A stretch of 64,000 bases of DNA, taken from positions 52,402-116,401 of the forward strand of contig JADZEI010000001.1 of the NCBI GenBank assembly GCA_020850615.1, read 5' to 3'. Source of the stretch: Dehalococcoidia bacterium (GTDB lineage: Bacteria > Chloroflexota > Dehalococcoidia > Tepidiformales > Tepidiformaceae). Of this stretch, positions 38,690 to 47,112 are shown piece after piece. The position numbers were made by a program, and so were the translations under genes. The stretch's first letter is position 1. Every line of letters begins with the position of its first letter. Under the pieces are notes generated by a model that did not search any database, was not told where the DNA came from, and was given only the letters and a program-made list of their open reading frames with translations.

Positions 38690-39793
38690 GTGATCGGTCT
38701 CCTGGAGATCCGGCGGCGGAAGGTGCAGTTCGCGCTGATCACGCTCGTCGTGACGCTTATTTCGTACCTCGTCCTGATGATCAACGGGCTCGGTGTGGGG
38801 TTGAACGAGGCGGCGGGCAGCGCGCTGCGCAGCTTCGATGCCGACGCCATCGCCTATTCGGACCAGGCGGGCCTGAGCGTGATCCGCTCGGAGCTCTCCG
38901 CGGAGGTGGCCGGCGGGATCGGCGAGGCCGCGGGCGCCGAGGAGTCCGCGCCGCTGGGGTACGTGGCGGCGAATTACCGCGATAGCGATGGCGTGGTCGA
39001 TTCGGCGGCGTTCCTCGGGTTCGAACCGGGGACCATCGCCGAGCCGAAAGTGACCGGCGGCCGCGCGCTCGAACCGGGCGAAGACGACGGGATCCTCGCG
39101 GACAAGACGTTCCTCCGCGCCTCGGGCCTGGATGTCGGCGACCGGGTCGAGGTGTCGGTCCGGCTGGTGCGGCGGGAGTTCACGATCGTGGGCGAGATCG
39201 ATGAAGGGCAGTTCTTCTTCCAGCCGGCGGTGTACATCACGCGGACGGCGTGGCAGGAGCTGAAGTACGGGGCATCGGGCGCGGACGTTCCGTTCGCGAG
39301 CGTGGTGCTGCTGAAGGGCGACGACCTGCCGGGCAAGCGGGGCGAGGGGTTCGAAGCCGTGAGCAAGAGCACCGCCTTCGCGAACATCGAAGGCGTGTCC
39401 GGGCAGCAGTCGACGGTGACGTCGCTGCGGGTGTTCGGCTACGTCATCGGGGCGCTGGTGGTGGGCGTGTTCTTCTACGTGCTCACGCTGCAGAAGGTGC
39501 CGCAGATCGGGGTGCTGAAGGCGATCGGCGCGAGCAACTTCTACGTGTTCCGGCAGGTGCTGGGGCAGGTGGTCGTGCTCGCGGCGATCGGGATCGCGGT
39601 CTCGGTGCCGCTGGCGTGGGCGACCTACCGTGCGTTGCTGCAGCTGCCGGACGCCGTGCCGATCGCGTTCACCACAGGCACGTACGTGACCACGTGCGTG
39701 GCGCTGATGGTCACCGCGGTCATCGGTGCGTTGTTCAGCGGGAGGCAGGTCATCAAGACGGACCCGATCATCGCCCTGGGGCAGCAGCAGTGA
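38690..39793 (+). CDS. ABC transporter permease, FtsX/MacB-like
   Basis: This 367-residue permease has one N-terminal helix (about 12-34), a large extracytoplasmic MacB-type domain (about 40-240) and three C-terminal helices (about 250-360). The motif VPQIGVLKAIGASNFYVFRQ near residue 265 is the FtsX-family cytoplasmic coupling loop. GTG at 38690 follows GGAGG by 5 nt; longer frames are rejected. The stop overlaps the ATPase start as GTGA. Such pairs act in mechanotransmission or export of lipids, peptides or lipoproteins. The cargo is unknown, and no adaptor protein is adjacent. Confidence 0.87.
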   Translation: MIGLLEIRRRKVQFALITLVVTLISYLVLMINGLGVGLNEAAGSALRSFDADAIAYSDQAGLSVIRSELSAEVAGGIGEAAGAEESAPLGYVAANYRDSDGVVDSAAFLGFEPGTIAEPKVTGGRALEPGEDDGILADKTFLRASGLDVGDRVEVSVRLVRREFTIVGEIDEGQFFFQPAVYITRTAWQELKYGASGADVPFASVVLLKGDDLPGKRGEGFEAVSKSTAFANIEGVSGQQSTVTSLRVFGYVIGALVVGVFFYVLTLQKVPQIGVLKAIGASNFYVFRQVLGQVVVLAAIGIAVSVPLAWATYRALLQLPDAVPIAFTTGTYVTTCVALMVTAVIGALFSGRQVIKTDPIIALGQQQ

Positions 39794-40479
39794 CGACGCT
39801 CCGGGTGCGCGACCTTTCGAAGACGTATGGCAGCGGCGAGGACGCGGTGCACGCGGTGCGCGGCGTGTCGTTCGAATCCGCGCCGGGCGAGTTCCTCGGG
39901 CTCGTGGGGCCGAGCGGCTCGGGGAAGACGACGCTGCTGGCGATGATCGGCGGGCTGCTCACACCGACGTCGGGTTCGATCGACGTCAACGGGCTCGAGA
40001 TCGGGCAGCTCAGCGGGCGGCAGCAGGCGGCCTACCGGCGCGACCGCATCGGGTACGTGTTCCAGTCGAACAACCTACTGCCCTACCTGACCGCGCGCGA
40101 GAACCTGATGGTAGTGCGCGCGATCGGGGCGAAGGGGCGGGGCGCGGCAGGGCAACGGGCAGACCAGCTGCTCGAAGAGCTCGGGCTGACGAAGCGGCGG
40201 AACGCGCTGGCGACCGAGCTCTCCGGCGGCGAACGCCAGCGCGTGGCCATTGCCCGGGCGCTGATGAACGACCCGGACCTGGTGCTGGTCGACGAGCCGA
40301 CAGCGAGCCTGGACTCGGCGCGCGGCAAGCAGGTCGTGAAGTCGCTGATCGAAGAGGTCAAGGGCCGCGGGAAGCTCGGGATCATGGTCACGCACGACCT
40401 GGCGATGGCGGAGCTGGCGGACCGCGTGCTCGAAATGCACGACGGCGAGCTCACCCGGCTGCGCGAAGGGGTGGCCTGA
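39790..40479 (+). CDS. ABC transporter ATP-binding protein, MacB/LolD type
   Basis: This 229-residue ATPase has Walker A GPSGSGKTT, the Q-loop YVFQSNNLLPYLTA, signature LSGGERQRVAIARAL, Walker B LVLVDEPTASLD and the H-loop VTHD. The start is GTG at 39790, overlapping the permease stop (GTGA), so the two are translationally coupled. It is the LolD/MacB/DevA type of ATPase that works as a dimer with two FtsX-type permeases. No third component is present nearby, unlike DevBCA or MacAB systems. Confidence 0.92.
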   Translation: MTTLRVRDLSKTYGSGEDAVHAVRGVSFESAPGEFLGLVGPSGSGKTTLLAMIGGLLTPTSGSIDVNGLEIGQLSGRQQAAYRRDRIGYVFQSNNLLPYLTARENLMVVRAIGAKGRGAAGQRADQLLEELGLTKRRNALATELSGGERQRVAIARALMNDPDLVLVDEPTASLDSARGKQVVKSLIEEVKGRGKLGIMVTHDLAMAELADRVLEMHDGELTRLREGVA

Positions 40480-40579
40480 GCGGGCTGCGAGGGATTCGCG
40501 AGGGTTTCGGTACGGCAGTGCGGGCGGGTGTCTCGGGCCATCGGGCACGGTGGAGGTATCACTCCACGGAGGTGCCCGC

Positions 40580-40732
40580 ATGCTCTGGGCCCTGCTCGTC
40601 CTGATCCTCCTCGTCCTGCTCTTCGGTGGGCTCGGACTGTTCGTGGCGAAGGTGTTCTTCGTTGCCCTGCTCGTCGCGGCCCTGTTCGCGATTGTGACCG
40701 GCGGGTTCGCCTTCCGCGGGAACCGGCACTAG
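40580..40732 (+). CDS. Small hydrophobic protein, 50 residues
   Basis: Almost the whole protein is hydrophobic: residues 2-20 and 22-40 look like two transmembrane helices (LWALLVLILLVLLFGGLG, then VAKVFFVALLVAALFAIVTG), ending in a short basic tail FRGNRH. ACGGAGGTG lies upstream of the ATG. Small two-helix proteins of this kind are common in actinobacterial and chloroflexus-type genomes and have no fixed role. It stands about 100 nt after the ATPase gene and converges with glcF. Confidence 0.65.
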   Translation: MLWALLVLILLVLLFGGLGLFVAKVFFVALLVAALFAIVTGGFAFRGNRH

Positions 40733-40749
40733 TAGCCGAGTGACGCCCG

Positions 40750-42042
40750 CTACCGGCGGCGGGCGTTGCGCTGGGCTTCGTCGAGCAGCTCGGCGAGGTG
40801 CATGACGCGGGCGTCGAGGCCCGCCTCGCGGACCGCGGCTTCGTACTGCATCTGGCAGCCGGGGTTCGCGGTGACGACGACGTCGGGGGCGTGCTCGCGG
40901 AACTGGGCGGCCTTGCGGGCGCGGAGCTCGGCTGACATCCCGGGTTCGACGAGGCTATAGATCCCGGCCGCCCCGCAGCACATGTCCGCGCCGGCGGTGG
41001 CGACGGGCGTGCAACCCTGCACCTCCCGGAGGAGCGCGCGGGGCTGCTCGCGGATGCGCTGGGCGTGCGCGAGGTGGCAGGCATCCTGATAGGCGACGCG
41101 CGCGTCGAGCTGGCCTGCGGGCCGGCCGGGCAGGGTGACGACGTATTCGGAGAAGTCGCGGACGCGGGCGGCGAAGGCGGCGGCGCGGGCGGCGTAGTCC
41201 GGATCGTGGGCGAGGAGCTGGCCGTACTCCTTCATCGCAGCGCCGCACCCGGCGGAGTTCACGACGATGATGTCGCCGCCTTCCAGCGCGTCGATATTCT
41301 TGCGCGCGAGGTCGCGGGCGAACGCGAGGTCGCCGTCGTGGGCGTGGAGCGCGCCGCAGCAGACCTGGCCCGGCGTGGCGACCGCCGCGACGTGCGAGCG
41401 CGCGAGGACGCGTGCGGTGGCGCGATGGACGCCGCCGAAGAGCTCGCTCATGACGCAGCCGGTGAAGAGCGTGACGCGGGCGGCCGCGCCGAGCGGCGCC
41501 GCGAGCGTGTCGCCGGGCCGGACGGGCTTCCCGGGGCGGCGCGGGAGCTGCGCCTCCATGACCGCGAGACGCCCGAAGCTGCGGAGCAGGCGCGTCCGGC
41601 GGACCAGGCCGCGCAGCGGTGACCCGGCATACCAGCGCGCCGGCGCGACCATCGCTGCCAGCACGCGCGGGCGGGCAACGACGTTGCGGAGGGCGAAGCT
41701 GCGGAGGCGGCGCTGGAGGCGGTCCTTCTTCGGCGCGGCGGCGACCTGGGCGCGGACGTGCTCCATGATCCGGCCGTAGGCGACGCCGCTGGGGCAGACT
41801 GCCTCGCAGGCGCGGCACTGGAGGCAGAGGTCCCAGTGGGCCTGGACGGCTGGCGTCATCTCGAGGCGGCCTTCGTCCACGGCGCGGGCGAGGTAGATGC
41901 GCCCTCGCGGTGACTCCGCCTCGAGGCCGGTCACGGAGAAGGTGGGGCAGGAGTTCAGGCAGAGCCCGCAGTGGACGCAGCGGCTCAGGTCGTCCGCGGC
42001 GGGCGCGTCGAGCGGCAGCGGCCAGGGCGTATCAGATGCCAC
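40750..42042 (-). CDS. glcF: Glycolate oxidase iron-sulfur subunit
   Basis: This 430-residue protein carries two 4Fe-4S ferredoxin motifs near the N-terminus ([13 protein letters not shown] and [13 protein letters not shown]) and two CCG-type domains ([11 protein letters not shown] and [10 protein letters not shown]) that are typical of electron-transferring subunits such as GlcF. It would pass electrons from GlcDE to the quinone pool at the membrane. GTG at 42042 is the start: GGGAGG lies 8 nt upstream and it overlaps the glcE stop by 11 nt. It is the last gene of the fur-glcD-glcE-glcF operon. Confidence 0.9.
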   Translation of the reverse strand: MASDTPWPLPLDAPAADDLSRCVHCGLCLNSCPTFSVTGLEAESPRGRIYLARAVDEGRLEMTPAVQAHWDLCLQCRACEAVCPSGVAYGRIMEHVRAQVAAAPKKDRLQRRLRSFALRNVVARPRVLAAMVAPARWYAGSPLRGLVRRTRLLRSFGRLAVMEAQLPRRPGKPVRPGDTLAAPLGAAARVTLFTGCVMSELFGGVHRATARVLARSHVAAVATPGQVCCGALHAHDGDLAFARDLARKNIDALEGGDIIVVNSAGCGAAMKEYGQLLAHDPDYAARAAAFAARVRDFSEYVVTLPGRPAGQLDARVAYQDACHLAHAQRIREQPRALLREVQGCTPVATAGADMCCGAAGIYSLVEPGMSAELRARKAAQFREHAPDVVVTANPGCQMQYEAAVREAGLDARVMHLAELLDEAQRNARRR

Positions 42043-43213
42043 CGATGAACCTCCCGCGGTTGAGGCGGCCGTCCGGGTCGTAGGCGGCCTTCGTGCGCTG
42101 CATGAGCGGAAACGATGCGGGCGGCTCGCCCCAGGGGTCGAGGCCGGTGCGGAACGACGCGGGCATGCGGTCGACGATGAGGGAGCCGCCGAGCGGGGCG
42201 ACGGCGCGGCGGACCGGCTCGACGAGCGGTGCAAAGGATCGGAGCGGCGGCAGGCTGGCGGCGTCCCAGCTGGCGCGGAGCTGGCCCACCAGCGGGTGGA
42301 TCACGAGGCTCGCGGGGCGGAGCGGCGCGAGCAGCTCGGCGATGCGCGGCACGTCGCCGGGCACGGTCGCGACGCGGAGCGCCAGGACGTCGCCGGGTGC
42401 GAAGCCGCTGTCGCGGATGGTGGTATAGGCCGTCTCTTCCGCGGCGCGGTGGGCGGTGCCGAGCACCCAGCGCGCGGCGCCGGCGGCGGGCTCAGCCACG
42501 CGCACGAAGAGCGCGGCCCGGTCGCCTTGCTGGCGGATGGCGACTGCCTCGGGGCGGATGTCGGCGAGCGCGAGCCGGGCGGCGACCTCGCAGCCCTCGG
42601 CGATCGAGGCGAGGTCGAGCTCGAGGTCCACCGGGGCGACACGCGGGTAGACGCGGAGGGCGACCTCCGTAATGACACCGAGCGTGCCGAGCGAGCCGCA
42701 CCAGAGCCGCATCAGGTCGTAGCCGGTCACGTTCTTGACCACGCGGCCCCCGGCGCGGACGAGCTCGCCATCGGCGCGCACGACCGTCATCCCGAGGACG
42801 AGATCGCGCGGGAGGCCGTAGCGCGTGCGCACGGGCCCGCCGTCGCCCACGGCGAGCGTGCCGCCGATGGTCGCGCGCCCGGGGTGGGGCGGGTCGAGCG
42901 GCAGTACCTGGCCGGCGGCAGCGAGCTGGGCCTGGACTTCGGCGATGGTCGCCGCGGCGGGCACGACGACGGTCATGTCGTCGGCCTGGTGCTGGATCTC
43001 GCCGCGGAGGGCGTGCGTTACGTCGAGCAGCGCGAACGTACCGGCGGGCGCGCAGCCGAGGTCGAGGCGCGTCCGCCCTGCGACCGGCAGGAGCGTGGCG
43101 CCATCTCGCCCGGCGACGATGGTGCGGAGCTCGTCGAGGGTCTCGGGGACGTAGAGGGTCGCGGGCGCGCGGCCGGCCACCTGCGGGAGCGCGCCGAGGA
43201 GCGTGTCAGACAT
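42032..43213 (-). CDS. glcE: Glycolate oxidase FAD-binding subunit GlcE
   Basis: This 393-residue protein has a truncated FAD-linked oxidase domain: [14 protein letters not shown] near residue 42, [20 protein letters not shown] near 112 and [20 protein letters not shown] near 160. It lacks the C-terminal oxidase half of GlcD and, as in E. coli, forms part of the GlcDEF complex. ATG at 43213 overlaps the glcD stop by 8 nt; an ATG at 43219 is an equally good alternative. Neighbours confirm the assignment. It contains no iron-sulfur motif. Confidence 0.88.
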   Translation of the reverse strand: MSDTLLGALPQVAGRAPATLYVPETLDELRTIVAGRDGATLLPVAGRTRLDLGCAPAGTFALLDVTHALRGEIQHQADDMTVVVPAAATIAEVQAQLAAAGQVLPLDPPHPGRATIGGTLAVGDGGPVRTRYGLPRDLVLGMTVVRADGELVRAGGRVVKNVTGYDLMRLWCGSLGTLGVITEVALRVYPRVAPVDLELDLASIAEGCEVAARLALADIRPEAVAIRQQGDRAALFVRVAEPAAGAARWVLGTAHRAAEETAYTTIRDSGFAPGDVLALRVATVPGDVPRIAELLAPLRPASLVIHPLVGQLRASWDAASLPPLRSFAPLVEPVRRAVAPLGGSLIVDRMPASFRTGLDPWGEPPASFPLMQRTKAAYDPDGRLNRGRFIGGI

Positions 43214-44654
43214 AGGCATCGGGGCCGGCCGCGCGGAGGGCCGCCTCCTGGTGGGCCATTTCGCCGCAGCCGGTGCCGCCCGGGAGGAGCTTGCACGGGT
43301 TGAAGGCGCCCTCGTTGCCGAAGACGGGCCGCAGGCGCGCCATGTTCTCGAGGTCGGCCTCGTTGTAGAGCCAGGGCATGAACTTCTGCTTTTCGAAGCC
43401 GATGCCGTGTTCGCCGCTGAGCGAGCCGCCGGCTTCGACGCAGGCACGCATGATCTCGGCGCCCGCGGAGAGCACGCGCTCGGTGGCTCCGGGTTCGCGT
43501 TCGTCGAACATCACACAGGGGTGGAGGTTGCCGTCGCCGGCGTGGAAGACGTTGGCGATGGGCAGGTCGTAGCGCGCGCTCACGTCGGCCACCGTTGCCA
43601 TGACATCGACCAGGCGGGAGCGGGGGACGACGCCGTCGAGGATGTAGTAGTTCGGGGCGATGCGGCCGAGCGAGCCGATGGCGCCCTTGCGGCCCTTCCA
43701 GAGAAGCTCGCGTTCGGCGGCGTCGCGGGCGGTGCGGACGTCCGTGGCGCCACGTTCGAGGCACTCGCCACGGACGCTGGCGGCCTGCGAATCGACCATC
43801 TCGGCGAGCCCATCGAGCTCGACGAGGAGCACGGCCCCGGCGTCGGGGGGATAGCCGCACTGGAGCCCGGCCTCGGCGGCCTGGAGCGTGGTCCGGTCCA
43901 TCATCTCCATGGCGGCGGGGATGAGCCCGGCGGAGATGATGGCGGAGACGGTCTCGCTCGCCTGTTCGACCGTGTCGAAGACGGCCAGCAGGGTGACGAC
44001 CGAGGCCGGCACGGGCACAAGCCGGACGACCACCTTCGTCACGATGCCGAGGGTGCCTTCGGAGCCGATGAAGGCGCCGCGCAGGTCGTACCCGTGGGCA
44101 TCGGGGACGCGGCCGCCGAGCCAGGTGATCTCGCCCGCGGCGGTGACGACTTCGATGCCCAGGACGTGGTTTGTCGTGACCCCCAAGGAGAGGCAGTGCG
44201 GCCCGCCGGCGTTCTCGGCGACGTTGCCGCCAATCGTGCACGCTTTCTGGCTGCTCGGGTCGGGCGCGTAGAAGAGGCCGTGGACGGCCGCGGCCTCCGA
44301 GAGCTGGATGTTCGGCAGGCCCGGCTCGACGACGGCGAGGCGGTTCACCGGGTCGATCTCGAGGATGCGGCGCATGCGCGTGGTGGCGATGACGACGCCC
44401 CGGCGCGCGGGGACGGCGCCGCCGCTCAGGCCCGTGCCCGCACCGCGGGGCGTGACCGGGACGCCGAGCTCGTTACAGGCGCGGACGACGGCGGCGGTTT
44501 CGTCCGCGCCGTCCGGGAAGGCGACGGCGTAGGGCAGCTTCTTCTCGATGGTGCCGTCGTACTCGTAGAGGAGGAGGTCCTCGGGGCGCCAGGCGACGTT
44601 CCGGTCGCCGACGGCGGCGCGGAGCCGCGCGAGGAGCTCGCGGCGGGTGGTCAC
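43206..44654 (-). CDS. glcD: Glycolate oxidase catalytic subunit GlcD (FAD-linked oxidase)
   Basis: This 482-residue flavoprotein oxidises glycolate (or D-lactate) to glyoxylate (or pyruvate). The FAD-binding domain has [14 protein letters not shown] near residue 68, [14 protein letters not shown] near 135 and the [12 protein letters not shown] stretch near 185. The C-terminal oxidase domain has [13 protein letters not shown] near 380 and [13 protein letters not shown] near 420. The start is GTG at 44654, overlapping the fur stop as GTGA. D-lactate dehydrogenase is possible from sequence alone; the glcE and glcF partners favour glycolate. Confidence 0.91.
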   Translation of the reverse strand: MTTRRELLARLRAAVGDRNVAWRPEDLLLYEYDGTIEKKLPYAVAFPDGADETAAVVRACNELGVPVTPRGAGTGLSGGAVPARRGVVIATTRMRRILEIDPVNRLAVVEPGLPNIQLSEAAAVHGLFYAPDPSSQKACTIGGNVAENAGGPHCLSLGVTTNHVLGIEVVTAAGEITWLGGRVPDAHGYDLRGAFIGSEGTLGIVTKVVVRLVPVPASVVTLLAVFDTVEQASETVSAIISAGLIPAAMEMMDRTTLQAAEAGLQCGYPPDAGAVLLVELDGLAEMVDSQAASVRGECLERGATDVRTARDAAERELLWKGRKGAIGSLGRIAPNYYILDGVVPRSRLVDVMATVADVSARYDLPIANVFHAGDGNLHPCVMFDEREPGATERVLSAGAEIMRACVEAGGSLSGEHGIGFEKQKFMPWLYNEADLENMARLRPVFGNEGAFNPCKLLPGGTGCGEMAHQEAALRAAGPDAYV

Positions 44655-45085
44655 GCGTCCGCCTCGATCTGGCAGCCGCGGCAGAGGCCGAAGATGGCGA
44701 AGTGGTGGAGGTCGGCGGCGAAGCTGAAGTCGGCGGCGAGCTGGTCGGCGAGGCGGTCGAAGTAGTGGTGTTCGAGCTCGGCGACGTGGCCGCAGCTGGA
44801 GCAAATCAGGTGGTGGTGCGGGGTCGCGGGGGCCCATTCGAAGACGACGTCGCCCTGGCCCATGTCGGTGGCGGTGACCAGGCGCATGCGCTTGAGCACG
44901 TCCAGCGTCCGGTACACGGTGCTGACGTCGACAACGGGGTACGCAGCGCGGACCTGCTCGGCGATCTGGCTGGCGCTGATGTGGCCGCCGGCGTGGCGCA
45001 GCGCCCGGAGGATGAGGACGCGCTGGGGGGTGATCTTGTGGCCGGCGCGGCGCAGCATCTCCGCGGCTTCGTCTTCGCAGCTCAT
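44651..45085 (-). CDS. Fur-family metalloregulator
   Basis: This 144-residue regulator has a Fur winged-helix domain (about 10-80; TPQRVLILRALRHAGGHISA, then STVYRTLDVL) and a dimerisation domain with the structural zinc Cys pairs Cys95/Cys98 and Cys135/Cys138 and a His cluster HHH (90-92). Metal specificity (Fe, Zn, or peroxide sensing as in PerR) is not clear. It heads the glc operon: its TGA overlaps the glcD GTG. TAGACT lies 9 nt before its ATG, so the operon is probably transcribed without a leader. A Fur protein leading glcDEF is unusual. Confidence 0.9.
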   Translation of the reverse strand: MSCEDEAAEMLRRAGHKITPQRVLILRALRHAGGHISASQIAEQVRAAYPVVDVSTVYRTLDVLKRMRLVTATDMGQGDVVFEWAPATPHHHLICSSCGHVAELEHHYFDRLADQLAADFSFAADLHHFAIFGLCRGCQIEADA

Positions 45086-45094
45086 TCGTATCCA

Positions 45095-45100
45095 AGTCTA
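45095..45100 (-). promoter_or_regulatory. -10 hexamer TAGACT of the fur-glcDEF operon
   Basis: TAGACT reads on the minus strand with 9 nt to the ATG at 45085. No ribosome-binding site is present. Confidence 0.5.
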
Positions 45101-45134
45101 CACCGGCAGGGTTTCGCGCGGCCGGACAAACGAA

Positions 45135-45160
45135 ACGGGCCCCGCGTTCGCAGGGCCCGT
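45135..45160 (-). terminator. Terminator of the peptide ABC transporter operon
   Basis: ACGGGCCC pairs with GGGCCCGT around a 10-nt loop, 22 nt after the dppC-like stop, and is followed on the minus strand by TTCGTTTGT. It separates this operon from fur-glcDEF. Confidence 0.7.
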
Positions 45161-45182
45161 CCGAAGGAGCTGGTTGTGCGCC

Positions 45183-46085
45183 TCAGCGGTTGCGAAGGCG
45201 CGGGTCGAGCACGTCGCGAAGGGCATCGCCGAGCAGGTTGAACCCGAGGACGACCATCGAGAGCGCGAGGCCGGGGAAGATGGCCATCCACGGCGCGTAG
45301 GGGAAGAACTTGCGCGCGTTGCCGCTGAGGTCCGCACCCCAGGAGGGCGTGGGCGGCGGCGTGCCGAGGCCGAGGAAGCTCAGGGAGGCTTCGACAAGGA
45401 TGGCGGCGCCGAGCAGCGAGGTCGCGATGACAATGATCGGCGCGAGCACGTTCGGCAGGATGTGCCGGAACATGATCCGGCTGGAGCCGGCACCGATCGA
45501 GCGAGCTGCTTCGATGTAGAGGCTGTGTTTCTCGGCGAGGACGACGCCGCGCATGACGCGGCCCACGCCCGGGATGATGGCTATCCCTACCACGAGCATC
45601 AGCTTGCTCACGCTGTTGCCGAAAACGGCGACCATGATCAGGGCGAGGATGATCGTCGGGAACGCCATCAGCGAGTCCATCAGGCGCTGGAGGAGCGAGT
45701 CCATGATCCCGCCGAAGTAGCCGGAGGTGAGCCCGATGAGGGCGCCGCCGACCGTCCCGATGAAGGTTGCGATGAGGCCGACCTTGAGCGACGTTTGGCT
45801 GCCGTAGATGACGCGGCTGAGGATATCTCGGCCCTTGTCGTCGGTGCCGAATGGGTGAGCTGCGTTCGGCGACGTGAGCGATTCGAAGTCGATGCTCGAG
45901 GGGTCGTGCGGGGCCACCACGCTCGCGGAGGCAGACATGAGCACGAGGACGATGACGACGAGGAGACCGAACACGCCGAGCGGCTGCTGGCGGGCGATCC
46001 GCAGGTACTTCCGCATGCGGGACGGCGGCGTGTAGGCCACCTGGCTTTCGAGGCTGAGCGACGTGGTGCCGGCTGCGGAAGTCAT
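45183..46085 (-). CDS. Peptide/nickel-type ABC transporter permease, DppC/OppC
   Basis: This 300-residue permease has an OppC-type N-terminal helix (about 34-55), an extracytoplasmic loop ending HPFGTDDKGRDILSRVIYG and five further helices. The EAA loop reads YIEAARSIGAGSSRIMFRHI near residue 205. The conserved C-terminal end LLGDALRDVLDPRLR is intact. The start overlaps the dppB-like stop as ATGA, so it is co-translated. The operon lacks ATPase genes in the window, so the ATPases must come from elsewhere. Confidence 0.9.
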   Translation of the reverse strand: MTSAAGTTSLSLESQVAYTPPSRMRKYLRIARQQPLGVFGLLVVIVLVLMSASASVVAPHDPSSIDFESLTSPNAAHPFGTDDKGRDILSRVIYGSQTSLKVGLIATFIGTVGGALIGLTSGYFGGIMDSLLQRLMDSLMAFPTIILALIMVAVFGNSVSKLMLVVGIAIIPGVGRVMRGVVLAEKHSLYIEAARSIGAGSSRIMFRHILPNVLAPIIVIATSLLGAAILVEASLSFLGLGTPPPTPSWGADLSGNARKFFPYAPWMAIFPGLALSMVVLGFNLLGDALRDVLDPRLRNR

Positions 46086-47026
46086 GAGTAGCGAATCCTT
46101 GGGTCGAGGAACCCGTAGGAGAGGTCGACCGCGAGGTTGATGAAGAGGAAGACGACGGTCAGGAAGAGGACGAGCCCCTGGATGACCGGGTAGTCACGCG
46201 CGAAGATCGAGTTGATGAAGAAGAGGCCGACGCCCTGGAGGTTGAAGATGGTCTCGATGATGACCGCGCCGCCGACGAGGCCCGCGAGCTGGAGACCGAG
46301 GACCGTGACCACCGGGATGAGGGCGTTCTGGAGGACGTGGCGCATGATCACGAGCCGGTCCTTCAGGCCCTTCGCGCGGGCTGTGCGGATGTAATCGTTC
46401 CGCATGATTTCGAGCACCGACGACCGCGTCAGGCGCATGATGCCGGCGGAACCGCCGACCGCCAGCGTGAACGCGGGAGTGATGTATTGCTGGAGGTTCC
46501 GGAGCGGGTCGTCGAAGATGCTCACCTTTGTGAGCGGCGGCAGGTAGCCCCACCAGATCGACGGCAGGATGAGCAGCAGGGTGCCCAGCCAGAAGCTCGG
46601 GATGGAGATGCCCGCGATGCTCGTGAACCGGATCGAGTAGTCCAGGATCGAGTTCTGCTTGACCGCGGAGATCACGCCGAGCGGGATGCCGATGATGATC
46701 GTGAGGATCATGCTCAGGACGAGCAGCTCCATCGTGCTCGGCAGCCGGTTGGCGAGCTCATCCGTGACGTCGGTGCGCTGGACGACGGACGAGCCGAGGT
46801 TGCCGCGGAAGACGTCGCTCCACCAGCGGACGTACTGCACCGGGAGCGAGTCGTTGAGGTGGTATTCCTCGTTGAAGCGCTCGCGGTCCTCGTCGGTGGC
46901 CTGCTGGCCGAGGGCAAGGGTCGCGGGGTCGCCGGGGACCAGCCGCATGAGGCTGGCGACGGCGATCGTGACGAAGATGATGACCGGCACCATGAGCAGG
47001 AGGCGCCGGAGTGCATAGGTCCTCAT
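46082..47026 (-). CDS. Peptide/nickel-type ABC transporter permease, DppB/OppB
   Basis: This 314-residue permease begins MRTYALRRLLLMVPVIIFVT (OppB signature) and has six predicted helices. RLVPGDPATLALG near residue 27 and the EAA-type loop YIRTARAKGLKDRLVIMRHV near residue 205 are typical. The ATG at 47026 has AGGAG 8 nt upstream. It follows the solute-binding protein gene, with a strong hairpin between the two. Substrates are most likely peptides; nickel or other solutes cannot be excluded. Confidence 0.91.
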   Translation of the reverse strand: MRTYALRRLLLMVPVIIFVTIAVASLMRLVPGDPATLALGQQATDEDRERFNEEYHLNDSLPVQYVRWWSDVFRGNLGSSVVQRTDVTDELANRLPSTMELLVLSMILTIIIGIPLGVISAVKQNSILDYSIRFTSIAGISIPSFWLGTLLLILPSIWWGYLPPLTKVSIFDDPLRNLQQYITPAFTLAVGGSAGIMRLTRSSVLEIMRNDYIRTARAKGLKDRLVIMRHVLQNALIPVVTVLGLQLAGLVGGAVIIETIFNLQGVGLFFINSIFARDYPVIQGLVLFLTVVFLFINLAVDLSYGFLDPRIRYS

Positions 47027-47054
47027 GGGACAGCTCCTGGTAAGGGGGAAACGG

Positions 47055-47088
47055 CGTGGCCCGGGAATCCCATCCTTCCCGGGCCACG
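47055..47088 (-). terminator. Intercistronic hairpin between the binding-protein and permease genes
   Basis: A 13-bp stem (arm CGTGGCCCGGGAA) with an 8-nt loop sits 25 nt after the binding-protein stop. It lacks a strong U-tract, so it may attenuate readthrough or protect the upstream mRNA, giving more binding protein than permease. Confidence 0.6.
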
Positions 47089-47112
47089 CTACGAAACGAC
47101 GAGCGGGCCGGT

